Below, piece after piece: positions 1 through 6,207 of a stretch of 8,979 nt of DNA; position 1 is the stretch's first letter, and every line of letters begins with the position of its first letter. The stretch is taken from NCBI GenBank assembly GCA_012271025.1, contig JAAXHF010000012.1:1-8979 (forward strand), read 5' to 3'. The position numbers were made by a program, and so were the translations under genes. Origin of the DNA: Deltaproteobacteria bacterium (lineage in GTDB: Bacteria > Desulfobacterota_B > Binatia > Bin18). Below the pieces are notes generated by a model. The model ran no database searches. It worked only from the letters and a program-made list of their open reading frames with translations, and was not told the origin of the DNA.

Positions 1-533
1 TGGACATCCTGATCAACAACGCCGGGATGACGCTGTTCAAGGGCATTGACGACACCAGCGAAGAGGACTGGGACCGTATCGTCAACACCAACCTCAAGGG
101 CGTGTTCCTGTGCTGCAAGGCGGCCATTCCGGCCATGCGCGAGAGCGGCGGCGGCAGCATTGTCAATATCGCCTCGGTCGCCGGTCTGATCGGCATGCCC
201 CAGCACTTTGCCTACTGCGCGGCCAAAGCCGGGGTCATTCATTTCACCAAATCGCTGGCCCTGGATCACGGCCCGGAGCATATCCGCATCAACTGCATCT
301 GCCCGGGCGGGGTGCTGACGCCGATGCTGGGCGAGGTCATTGATGTCAACAACGCAGCCCAGGTCGACCGGGTGGCCAGACAGCACGCCCTGGGCCGTAT
401 TGCCGACCCGCAGGAGATCGCGCGGGTGAGCCTGTTCCTGTGTTCTTCGGACGCCTCGTTCATGACCGGAGCGGCGGTCACGGTAGACGGCGGCATCGCG
501 GCCGGCCGGATGGGCCACATCCACGCACGCTGA
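1..533 (+). CDS. Short-chain dehydrogenase/reductase, 5'-truncated by window edge
   Basis: C-terminal part of a classical SDR (NAD(P)-dependent alcohol/ketone oxidoreductase, FabG-like fold). The reading frame is open from base 3 and begins with DILINNAG, the NNAG motif after beta-4, so the Rossmann N-terminus with TGxxxGIG lies upstream of the window. ATG 27 is internal to this motif region and is not the true start. The catalytic tetrad is complete: Asn in NTNLKGVF, Ser in VNIASVAG, and Tyr and Lys in FAYCAAKAG. The PGGVLTPM segment after beta-6 and the C-terminal TGAAVTVDGG strand are also present. The final GRMGHIHAR tail is slightly longer than usual. Substrate is unknown; FabG-type names would be over-annotation. 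It stops 13 bases before the cupredoxin-like gene in the same direction, so the two may be co-transcribed. Confidence 0.93.
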   Translation, partial: DILINNAGMTLFKGIDDTSEEDWDRIVNTNLKGVFLCCKAAIPAMRESGGGSIVNIASVAGLIGMPQHFAYCAAKAGVIHFTKSLALDHGPEHIRINCICPGGVLTPMLGEVIDVNNAAQVDRVARQHALGRIADPQEIARVSLFLCSSDASFMTGAAVTVDGGIAAGRMGHIHAR

Positions 534-546
534 GGCGGGCGCCGCC

Positions 547-1266
547 ATGCCGCGTTGGCTGCCCGGCCTGATGTGGGTCTTGCTCGGTCTGAGCTGTCCC
601 GCGCTCGGCCTCGGCTACCAGGAAATTCCGGTTCTCGACGGCGGGACAATCCGGGGTCGGATCGTTCTCAACGGTCCCATCCCTGCGCCGGGCGTCCTGC
701 CGGTCCACAAGAACCGGGCGGTGTGCGGCAGCCAGGTGGCCGATCAGAGCCTGATCGTCAGCCCCAACCGGGGCGTCAAAAATGCGGCGATCATTGTCGA
801 AGGCATCACGACCGGCAAGGCCGCTGAGCGCGGTCTGGCCGTCCTGGACAACAAGGCCTGTGCCTTCGTGCCTCGGGTCCAGACCCTGGTGGTCGGGCAG
901 ACGCTGGAGTTGCGCAACAGCGACCCCATTCTGCACGACGCCCACGCCCACCTGCCGTCTTACGAAACCCTATTTAACCTGGGCCTGCCCCACTGGCGTC
1001 GGGTGCGTCACACCCTGCGGGACACCGGACGCATCAGCATCGACTGTAACGTTCTGCACACCTGGATGCGGGCCTATCTTATTGTGACAGACCATCCCTA
1101 CGCCGCGACCAGCGATGCCGAGGGGCGCTTCAGCATTGGGCAGGTGCCGGCCGGCGGCTACACGCTCCGGGTGTGGCACGAACGCCTGGGAGAGCTGAGC
1201 CGCCGGGTCATGGTCGGAGCACGAGGCGAGCTCGTGCTCCGTCTGGCCTACGAACACGCGGAATGA
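547..1266 (+). CDS. Exported cupredoxin-like protein with carboxypeptidase-regulatory-like segment
   Basis: A 239-residue protein with an N-terminal hydrophobic segment (about residues 3-22, LPGLMWVLLGLSCPALGLG) that looks like a signal peptide, possibly a lipoprotein signal around Cys17 but without a clean lipobox. The mature part has a beta-rich domain starting TIRGRIVLNG (34-43) and a CG at 60-61. Next come Cys105, a VGQTLELRNSDPILHDAHAH stretch (117-135, His130/133/135), and DCNVLHTWM with Cys167, His171 and Met174. These resemble type I copper ligands of cupredoxin-like proteins. The end, SDAEGRFSIGQVPAGGYTLRVWHE, is a typical carboxypeptidase-regulatory-like (transthyretin-like) signature. 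Known relatives are annotated as plastocyanin-like or methylamine-utilisation-like; actual function is unknown. A periplasmic electron-transfer or metal-binding role is inference. The start follows GAGGCGGG at suitable spacing, and the gene lies 13 bases after the SDR. Confidence 0.72.
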   Translation: MPRWLPGLMWVLLGLSCPALGLGYQEIPVLDGGTIRGRIVLNGPIPAPGVLPVHKNRAVCGSQVADQSLIVSPNRGVKNAAIIVEGITTGKAAERGLAVLDNKACAFVPRVQTLVVGQTLELRNSDPILHDAHAHLPSYETLFNLGLPHWRRVRHTLRDTGRISIDCNVLHTWMRAYLIVTDHPYAATSDAEGRFSIGQVPAGGYTLRVWHERLGELSRRVMVGARGELVLRLAYEHAE

Positions 1267-1272
1267 CGGCGT

Positions 1273-1674
1273 TCAGCTGAACAGCACGTCTTTGGCGTAC
1301 AGGGTATCCACGTATTCCCGGACCGCCTGGATCTTGCTGTCCTTCACATCGAAGCGCACGTGGTAGTAGTTCTCGTAGGCTTTGCCCTTGGCGGTTTTGC
1401 CCCGGGCGATCCACTCCACCGCCACGGCGTTGTCTTCGGCGATAGCGCTCTGGACCTGGATCGACACGCTGTTCGGCTCAAAGTAGGGCAGCGCCTGCCC
1501 AAAGAAGCCTTCGAGTATCTCCTGCTTGCCGGTGTAGGTGCCCGAAACGGGCAGTGAGCCGGGCAGCCACCACGTCGCATCGTCGGCAAAGGCCGCGGTC
1601 ACGCCGTCAAGATTGCCGTGCGACAAATCCTCAATAAAACCCAGGACGATTTTTTTGCTCTCGTCAGCACTCAT
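1273..1674 (-). CDS. SnoaL-like / NTF2-fold protein (ketosteroid-isomerase-like)
   Basis: A 133-residue protein of the usual single-domain SnoaL/KSI-like length. It opens with an alpha-helical ESKKIVLGFIEDLSHGNLDGVTAAFADDATWWLPG, the characteristic helix followed by F-A-D-D-A-x-W-W of SnoaL_2-type proteins. GTYTGKQEILEGFF (45-58) and the beta strands AVAVEWIARGKTAKGKAYENYYHVRFDV and KIQAVREYVDT complete the cone-shaped alpha+beta barrel pattern. Such proteins act as isomerases, cyclases, dehydratases or hydrolases on small polycyclic or aliphatic substrates; which one cannot be told here. The start is well supported by AGGAGG (complement of 1681-1686) six bases upstream of the ATG. The gene is cytoplasmic with no signal peptide. 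It is convergent with the cupredoxin-like gene (6-base gap) and divergent from the SDR at 1826. Confidence 0.85.
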   Translation of the reverse strand: MSADESKKIVLGFIEDLSHGNLDGVTAAFADDATWWLPGSLPVSGTYTGKQEILEGFFGQALPYFEPNSVSIQVQSAIAEDNAVAVEWIARGKTAKGKAYENYYHVRFDVKDSKIQAVREYVDTLYAKDVLFS

Positions 1675-1751
1675 GGGACACCTCCTTTGTCCACCCTTTG
1701 TACCTCACCCGTCGCCGAAATCACAAGCCGCCCGCTTTGCGCTCGACCCGG

Positions 1752-1799
1752 AGGCGCAGGCTTGACCGCGCCTGGCTTGTGGGGCATAGCCAAGCCAGG
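1752..1799. promoter_or_regulatory. Two overlapping inverted repeats in divergent spacer (possible operator or 5' leader hairpins)
   Basis: The 151-base spacer between the SnoaL-like gene (-) and the SDR (+) contains CCTGGCTTG (1771-1779) and its exact complement CAAGCCAGG (1791-1799) with an 11-base loop. It also holds AGGCGC (1752-1757) paired with GCGCCT (1768-1773). The two hairpins share bases 1771-1773, so they cannot both form fully. A third related octamer, CAGGCTTG, lies at 1757-1764. There is no T-run, so this is not a canonical terminator. TTGACC (1762-1767) with a 17-base gap to CATAGC is a weak promoter candidate for the SDR. Regulator binding is inference. Confidence 0.35.
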
Positions 1800-1825
1800 G
1801 GACACGCGCAAAAAGGAGGCAGCGT

Positions 1826-2566
1826 ATGGATCTGAGCGGAAAAACAGCCCTGGTGACGGGTTCGAGTTCGGGCATTGGACGGGGGATCGCCCTGGCCTTT
1901 GCTCAACACGGCGCCAACGTCGTTATCACCGGTCGCAACCAGGAACGCATTGCCCAGGTCGTGCGCGAGGCCGAGGCCAGCGGGGGCAGAGCCGTGGGGC
2001 TCAGCGCCGATGTCGCCAGCTTCGGCGAGGTGCAGGCTATGGTCGAGCAGGCCCGGGCCGCGCTCGGTCCGATCGACATTCTGGTCAATAACGCCGGGGT
2101 GTTTGCCACCCGCCCGCTGCACGACATGACCGAGACCGAGTGGGACGACATGCTGGCCGTCGACCTCAAGAGCGTCTTCAACTGCACGCGGGCCGTGATT
2201 GACGACATGCGCGCCAGCGGCTGGGGACGCATCGTCTGTATTACGGGCCTGGTGGGCAATGTCGGCTATGCCAACACCGCCCATGTGGCTGCGGCCAAAG
2301 CCGGGGTGCACGGCTTTGTGCGTGCCCTGGCGCGCGAGGTCATTGACGCGGGCATTACGGTCAATGCGATTACGCCGGGTCTGATCGACACGCCCATCCT
2401 GGCCGGCATCAGCGAGGCTCAGATGGCGGTCTTTACCCAGGAAATTCCGGCCGGTCGGATTGGTACGGTCGAAGAGATCGCGGCCGCAACCGTGTATTTC
2501 AGCTCAGACGCCGCAGCCTATACCACCGGCCAGATCCTGAATATCAGCGGCGGCGGAGTGATATAA
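1826..2566 (+). CDS. SDR-family protein with degenerate catalytic tetrad
   Basis: A 246-residue protein of classical SDR length, with an intact cofactor-binding motif TGSSSGIG (11-18), TGR at the end of beta-2 (Arg37, suggesting NADP(H)), D62-V63 and NNAG (88-91). The active site is unusual. By alignment with the FabG pattern, the tetrad Asn is Asp113 (VDLKSVF), the catalytic Ser is Gly141 (CITGLVG), and the catalytic Tyr is Val154 (AHVAAAKAG). Only Lys158 remains. PGLIDTPIL and the C-terminal TGQILNISGGG strand are normal. The frame is undamaged and the start has a strong AAGGAGG (1813-1819) six bases upstream, so it is probably expressed. It may be a non-catalytic or altered-chemistry SDR; Thr140, Tyr148 or His153 could substitute. 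It is followed by a luciferase-like oxidoreductase 50 bases downstream. Automated annotation would call it a 3-oxoacyl-ACP reductase, which the active site does not support. Confidence 0.9.
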   Translation: MDLSGKTALVTGSSSGIGRGIALAFAQHGANVVITGRNQERIAQVVREAEASGGRAVGLSADVASFGEVQAMVEQARAALGPIDILVNNAGVFATRPLHDMTETEWDDMLAVDLKSVFNCTRAVIDDMRASGWGRIVCITGLVGNVGYANTAHVAAAKAGVHGFVRALAREVIDAGITVNAITPGLIDTPILAGISEAQMAVFTQEIPAGRIGTVEEIAAATVYFSSDAAAYTTGQILNISGGGVI

Positions 2567-2569
2567 ACA

Positions 2570-2604
2570 ATGATGAATGCTGAACGCTGAATGATGAATG
2601 CTGA
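2570..2604 (+). repeat. Five tandem heptamers, consensus AYGMTGA
   Basis: Five uninterrupted 7-base units occupy this interval, each fitting A-Y-G-M-T-G-A; three variants occur in the order ATGATGA, ATGCTGA, ACGCTGA and then the first two again. This produces a perfect 16-base direct repeat (2569-2584 and 2590-2605) with a 21-base period. The array starts three bases after the SDR stop codon and runs straight into the AAAGGAGG ribosome-binding site of the next gene. It is AT-richer than its surroundings. It resembles short tandemly repeated heptamers known from intergenic regions of some bacteria such as cyanobacteria, but no function is evident. Confidence 0.85.
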
Positions 2605-2616
2605 AAGGAGGCGGCT

Positions 2617-3609
2617 ATGGCTCGTATCGGGGTAGCGTTCGCCGGCGGTATGTCACCGCCAGAGATTGTCGAGTGCGTCAGGCTGGCCGAGGAGCTGGGC
2701 TATGAGTCGGCCTGGGTCGCTGAGGGGCACGGCGGGGATCAGTTTGCGATCCTGTCGGCGTGTGCCGTACAGACCGAGCGGATTCTGCTCGGCACCAGCA
2801 TCAGCAGCATTTTTGTCCGCAGCGTGCCAACGATTGCCATGGCTGCGGCCAGCGTCGATCACCTGTCCGGGGGACGCCTGATCCTGGGCCTGGGCTCCAG
2901 CCACAAGGTCCAGGTCGAACCGGAGCACGGCGTCGTCTATCGCAAACCCGTCCAGCGCATGCGCGAGAGCGTGGAGATCATCCGTACCCTGCTGCGCGAC
3001 GGACAGGTGTCGTACCAGGGCCAGGAGATCAGCATCGCCAGCTTTGACCTGTGGTTTGAGCCGCTGCGGCGCGAGATCCCGATCTATCTGTCAGCCGTTT
3101 TTCCGCAAATGCTGGAGACCTGCGGCGAAATTGCGCAGGGCACAATCCTGGTCTGGAGTACCCTGGAGTCCGGCCGCCAGTCTGCCGAACACGTGGCCGT
3201 CGGTGCCCGTCGGGCGGGGCGCGATCCGGCCGAGGTTGATATTGTGTCGCTGCTGCCGTGCAGTGTGGCCGAGGACCGGCGGGAAGCGATTGATCGGGTC
3301 CGGCCGGCGGCCGCCTTCTACGCCGGGTTTTTCCCGCGTTACAACCGGCTGATGGCCGAGAGCGGTTTTGCCGAAGCGGCCGCCGCCATCCGTCAGGCCT
3401 GGCTTGAGGGCGACCGCGAGGGTGCGACGCGGCTCGTCCCGGACGACATGGTCCAGGCCCTGAGCCTTGCCGGCCCGGCGGCGGACAGCCGGGGGCGGCT
3501 TGAGGCGTACCGGGAGTCGGGCATTCAGCTGCCGGTCATTTTTCCGGTTGGCGGCGGGTCGGACGGCAAGGCGAGAGTCATGGAGGCGATTCGGGCCTGC
3601 GCGCCATAA
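2617..3609 (+). CDS. Luciferase-like (LLM-class) flavin/F420-dependent oxidoreductase
   Basis: A 330-residue TIM-barrel protein of the bacterial luciferase-like superfamily. It starts MARIGVAFAGG (beta-1), followed by AEELGYESAWVAEGHGGDQFAIL (24-46, helix 1, beta-2 and the conserved Glu36). ACAVQTERILLGTSI (48-62), IAMAAASVDHLSGGRLILGLGSS (73-95, with the GRLILGLG strand-loop) and PVQRMRESVEIIRTLL (111-126) follow in the usual order. The layout is closest to the F420-dependent, Mer-like branch of this family. Relatives reduce or oxidise ketones, imines or methylene-tetrahydromethanopterin; the substrate here is unknown, and FMN rather than F420 remains possible. The start has AAAGGAGG (2604-2611) five bases upstream. 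Sharing strand with the SDR at 1826 suggests a two-gene operon. It converges on the PPOX-class gene. Confidence 0.9.
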   Translation: MARIGVAFAGGMSPPEIVECVRLAEELGYESAWVAEGHGGDQFAILSACAVQTERILLGTSISSIFVRSVPTIAMAAASVDHLSGGRLILGLGSSHKVQVEPEHGVVYRKPVQRMRESVEIIRTLLRDGQVSYQGQEISIASFDLWFEPLRREIPIYLSAVFPQMLETCGEIAQGTILVWSTLESGRQSAEHVAVGARRAGRDPAEVDIVSLLPCSVAEDRREAIDRVRPAAAFYAGFFPRYNRLMAESGFAEAAAAIRQAWLEGDREGATRLVPDDMVQALSLAGPAADSRGRLEAYRESGIQLPVIFPVGGGSDGKARVMEAIRACAP

Positions 3610-3630
3610 AGCCCTTCCCCCCGGCAGAAA

Positions 3631-3661
3631 GCCCAAGGCCGCTCAGTACGTCCCCTTGGGC
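3631..3661. terminator. Weak hairpin between convergent genes
   Basis: GCCCAAGG (3631-3638) and its exact complement CCTTGGGC (3654-3661) form an 8-base-pair stem with a 15-base loop between the stops of the two convergent genes. It overlaps the last codons of the minus-strand gene. There is no T-run downstream on the plus strand and only TTT on the minus strand, so it could end transcription from either side only weakly. The position fits a bidirectional terminator, but the sequence alone does not prove one. Confidence 0.35.
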
Positions 3662-4104
3662 AGCTTGCTGTGGTCCCAACTCGAGGTTTTGACCGGGACG
3701 ATCTTGAGAATTGCCCGTTTTTTGGCCCGCTCTTTGAGGACCGCGCTATCTGGAGCGGCAGGCTCTGCCCCCTCAAAACGTCGAATCTCACGCATCACGT
3801 TCCAGACCTCTTCGGGCTCATCAATGACTTCGCAGTCGCCGCGTATCATAATACCCTTGAGTTTGTCATACCCAGTGCCAGACTCAATCATGACCGTGAC
3901 CTTGGGATTGCGGCGGGCATTCACCACCTTTTGGGCCTTCCTGAAGGAGGTCATGTAGATGCAGCCGTCTTTGACCATATAGGCCATGGCAACGGCGTGG
4001 GGATAGCCGTTTTTGTCGATGGTACACAACGTCATGGTCCTCGCTTCAGCGAGGTAGGCTTCTTGTTCTTCCGGGGTGAGTTGGATCTGGCTCTGTCTGT
4101 TCAT
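3643..4104 (-). CDS. PPOX-class (split beta-barrel) flavin/F420-binding protein
   Basis: A 153-residue protein of the pyridoxamine-5'-phosphate-oxidase-like split-barrel family. Diagnostic segments are LAEARTMTLCTIDKNGYPHAVAMAYMV (18-44, first barrel strands with the NGYPH turn), IYMTSFRKAQKVVNARRNPKVTVMIES (49-75, cofactor phosphate region with KAQKV-x-N-x-R-x-N-P), and LKGIMIRGDCEVIDEP. The C-terminal SWDHSKLPKGTY motif occurs often in the F420-dependent PPOX proteins. Members reduce or oxidise small molecules with FMN or F420; this one lacks evidence for true PNP oxidase activity. It is 11 bases downstream of the SDR stop codon (4116), and its ribosome-binding site GAGAGG (complement of 4111-4116) abuts that stop, so the two genes are very likely translated from one mRNA. 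Substrate unknown. Confidence 0.88.
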   Translation of the reverse strand: MNRQSQIQLTPEEQEAYLAEARTMTLCTIDKNGYPHAVAMAYMVKDGCIYMTSFRKAQKVVNARRNPKVTVMIESGTGYDKLKGIMIRGDCEVIDEPEEVWNVMREIRRFEGAEPAAPDSAVLKERAKKRAILKIVPVKTSSWDHSKLPKGTY

Positions 4105-4115
4105 CGCTGTCCTCT

Positions 4116-4865
4116 CTACTGGGCAAACCAGCCGCCGTCGATCACCAGTTCCGCGCCGGTGGTATAGGCCGCCTCATCCGAACACAGATAGAGCGAGCCG
4201 TAGGCGATCTCCTCCGGCCTGCCCAGGCGTCCCATCGGCGTTGCAGCTTTGATCTGCTCGTTCTGCTCTGGAGTGAGACCGCTGAGAATCGGCGTATCGA
4301 TCTGGCCCGGATGAATCGAGTTGACCCGGATGCCTTCTTTGACGTACTCCAGGGCGGCCGACTTGGTCATCAGCCGCACGGCGCCCTTGGTAGCGTGGTA
4401 GGTGATGGAGCCCGGACTGCCGATTAGGCCGTACAGAGAGGAAATATTGACAATCGCCCCGCCGCCCGCCTCGCGCATGGCCGGAACCGCCGCCTTCATG
4501 CCCAGCCACACCCCGGTCTGGTTGACCGAAATCATGGTATTCCAGCCCTCGAGCGTTTCCTCTTCCGTACCCCGCGGCCAGTAGATGCCGGCGTTGTTGA
4601 TCAGCGTGGTCAGCTTGCCAAAACGTGACACCGCCTCCCCGACGGCGCGCTCCCAGTCCGCCTGCCGGGCCACATCCAGCTGGACGAAGACCGCCTCGCC
4701 GCCGTTTGCGTTGACCGCCTCGACCACCGCTCGGCCCTTGTCCTCCTGAAGGTCGCCGGCCACCAGCTTGGCCCCTTCAGCGGCAAAAATCCGCGCGTGA
4801 GCCGCGCCGATACCGCTCGCTCCGCCCGACACCAGGGCCACTTTTCCGTCCAGCCGTCCTGCCAT
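4116..4865 (-). CDS. Short-chain dehydrogenase/reductase, NAD-type
   Basis: A complete 249-residue classical SDR. SGGASGIG (13-20) is the glycine-rich cofactor motif; Asp38 at the end of beta-2 (VAGDLQ) predicts NAD(H) over NADP(H). LDV (63-65), NNAG (90-93), Asn115 in ISVNQTGVW, Ser143 in NISSLYG, Tyr156 and Lys160 in ITYHATKGA give a full catalytic tetrad. HPGQIDTPIL and TGAELVIDGG close the fold. The overall pattern resembles SDRs annotated as 3-alpha-(or 20-beta-)hydroxysteroid, cyclohexanol or 2,5-diketocamphane dehydrogenases, but the substrate cannot be assigned. The start is fixed by AGGAGG (complement of 4871-4876) five bases upstream. It is the first gene of a two-gene minus-strand unit with the PPOX-class gene and is divergent from the acyl-CoA dehydrogenase gene. 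Confidence 0.94.
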   Translation of the reverse strand: MAGRLDGKVALVSGGASGIGAAHARIFAAEGAKLVAGDLQEDKGRAVVEAVNANGGEAVFVQLDVARQADWERAVGEAVSRFGKLTTLINNAGIYWPRGTEEETLEGWNTMISVNQTGVWLGMKAAVPAMREAGGGAIVNISSLYGLIGSPGSITYHATKGAVRLMTKSAALEYVKEGIRVNSIHPGQIDTPILSGLTPEQNEQIKAATPMGRLGRPEEIAYGSLYLCSDEAAYTTGAELVIDGGWFAQ

Positions 4866-4936
4866 AGTTGCCTCCTGCGTTTTCCCGTATCAGTATCCCA
4901 GGCGGTCTGGACGCGCAAGGAATTGCGCCGAATAGG

Positions 4937-4984
4937 AAACGTGATATCTGTTTGACGTGAAATGGTCATCACGTTTTTTATACT
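4937..4984. promoter_or_regulatory. Candidate operator/promoter with repeated ACGTGA elements
   Basis: In the 157-base divergent spacer, AAACGTGAT (4937-4945) is mirrored exactly by ATCACGTTT (4968-4976), and a third ACGTGA lies at 4955-4960, itself pairing with TCACGT at 4969-4974. On the plus strand TTGACG (4952-4957) resembles a -35 box; TATACT (4979-4984) resembles a -10 box but with a long 21-base gap, and TTTTAT (4976-4981) gives an 18-base gap. The hairpin followed by six Ts looks terminator-like, yet no plus-strand gene ends nearby. A regulator site controlling the acyl-CoA dehydrogenase run is the more sensible reading. Confidence 0.4.
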
Positions 4985-5022
4985 CAGCCAGATGGTAAGG
5001 ACGCGTAGACGGAGGAAGCCTC

Positions 5023-6189
5023 ATGGATTTCCAGCTCAGTGAAGAACACGAAGAGATTCGACAACAGGTGCGTGCCCTGTGCTCCCGCTTTCCAGACGAA
5101 TACTGGCGCGAGCGGGACGAGACGGGCGAGTTTCCGTGGGACTTTTATCAGGCGATTGCCGACGGGGGATGGCTCGGGGTGACGATTCCGCCCGAATACG
5201 GGGGCAGCGGTCTGGGCATTACCGAAGCCGCCATCGTCATGCAGACGGTCGCCGAGTGCGGGGGCGGGACGCAGGCCTGCTCGGCCATTCATCTGGGTAT
5301 TTTCGGTCTGGAACCGCTCATCAAATACGGCACCGAGGAGGCCAGGCAGAAATACCTGCCGCCCATCCTGAGCGGCGAGCTGCACGTGTCGTTCGCCGTC
5401 ACCGAACCGGACGCCGGCACCAATACGACCCAGATCTCAACCTTCGCCAAACGCGACGGCGACGACTACGTGGTCAACGGCCAGAAGGTCTTTATCACCA
5501 AGGCGCGCGAATCCAAAAAGATGCTGCTGCTAACGCGCACGACGCCCTACGAAGAGGCCGCCAAAAAAACCCTGGGCATGAGCCTGTTTTTTGCCGACCT
5601 CGACCCCCAGGCGGTCGAGGTCAACGAGCTGCATAAGTGCGGCCGCAAAGCCGTCGATACCAACACGCTGTTCATCGACAACCTGCGCGTGGCCAGGCAG
5701 GACCTGATCGGCGAAGAGGGCCGGGGCTTCTACTACATCCTGGACGGCATCAACCCGGAGCGGATTCTGGTCGCCGCCGAGTGTGTCGGCATGGGCCGCC
5801 GGGCGATCCAGAAGAGCGTCCAGTACGCCAAGGAGCGGGTCGTGTTCGGCCGGCCGATCGGCATGAACCAGGGCATTCAGTTTCCCCTGGCCGAATCCTT
5901 CGCCAAGCTGGAGACCGCCGACCTGATGGTCCAGAAGGCGGCCTGGTTGTACGACCACGGCCAGCCGTGCGGCAAAGAGTCCAACATCGCCAAATACATG
6001 GCGGCCGAGGCCGCGTGTGAGGCGGCCGACCGCGCCATGCAGGCGCACGGCGGCTACGGCTACATCAAGGAGTACGATGTCGAGCGCTATTGGCGCGAGG
6101 CGCGGCTATTCCGCATCGCGCCGATCTCCCAGGAAATGGTCCTCAACTACGTTGGCGAGCACGTCCTGGGCTTGCCCAAGTCGTACTAG
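5023..6189 (+). CDS. Acyl-CoA dehydrogenase family protein
   Basis: A 388-residue flavoprotein of standard acyl-CoA dehydrogenase length, expected to insert an alpha-beta double bond into an acyl-CoA using FAD. The N-terminal helical domain (MDFQLSEEHEEIRQQVRALC) is followed by PPEYGGSGLG (56-65) and the FAVTEPDAGTNTTQIST signature (124-140, FAD/substrate contact). A beta domain then leads into the C-terminal helical bundle with AKERVVFGRPIG (269-280), QAHGGYGYIKEYDVERYWREARL (340-362) and the ending HVLGLPKSY. The usual catalytic glutamate of the EGT motif is replaced by PISQE (367-371). Glu246 in NPERILVAAE sits where isovaleryl-CoA and long-chain dehydrogenases carry their catalytic base, so it may act instead. 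The start has GGAGG (5011-5015) seven bases upstream. A luciferase-like gene follows after 18 bases, implying co-transcription. Chain-length or substrate specificity is unknown. Confidence 0.93.
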   Translation: MDFQLSEEHEEIRQQVRALCSRFPDEYWRERDETGEFPWDFYQAIADGGWLGVTIPPEYGGSGLGITEAAIVMQTVAECGGGTQACSAIHLGIFGLEPLIKYGTEEARQKYLPPILSGELHVSFAVTEPDAGTNTTQISTFAKRDGDDYVVNGQKVFITKARESKKMLLLTRTTPYEEAAKKTLGMSLFFADLDPQAVEVNELHKCGRKAVDTNTLFIDNLRVARQDLIGEEGRGFYYILDGINPERILVAAECVGMGRRAIQKSVQYAKERVVFGRPIGMNQGIQFPLAESFAKLETADLMVQKAAWLYDHGQPCGKESNIAKYMAAEAACEAADRAMQAHGGYGYIKEYDVERYWREARLFRIAPISQEMVLNYVGEHVLGLPKSY

Positions 6190-6207
6190 GTTCGGGCCGG
6201 AGGCGGT

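Noticed and set aside
27..533. ATG 27 as the true start of a short gene
   Set aside because: The frame continues upstream with DILINNAG, a conserved internal SDR motif, so the gene is cut by the window edge rather than starting here.
4955..4979. Rho-independent terminator (ACGTGA / TCACGT stem followed by six Ts)
   Set aside because: No plus-strand gene ends within more than 1 kb upstream; the location between divergent genes and the repeated half-sites fit an operator/promoter better.
5530..6048. Minus-strand open frame of 172 codons within the acyl-CoA dehydrogenase gene
   Set aside because: Antisense shadow in a GC-rich gene; the plus-strand frame carries unmistakable acyl-CoA dehydrogenase motifs.
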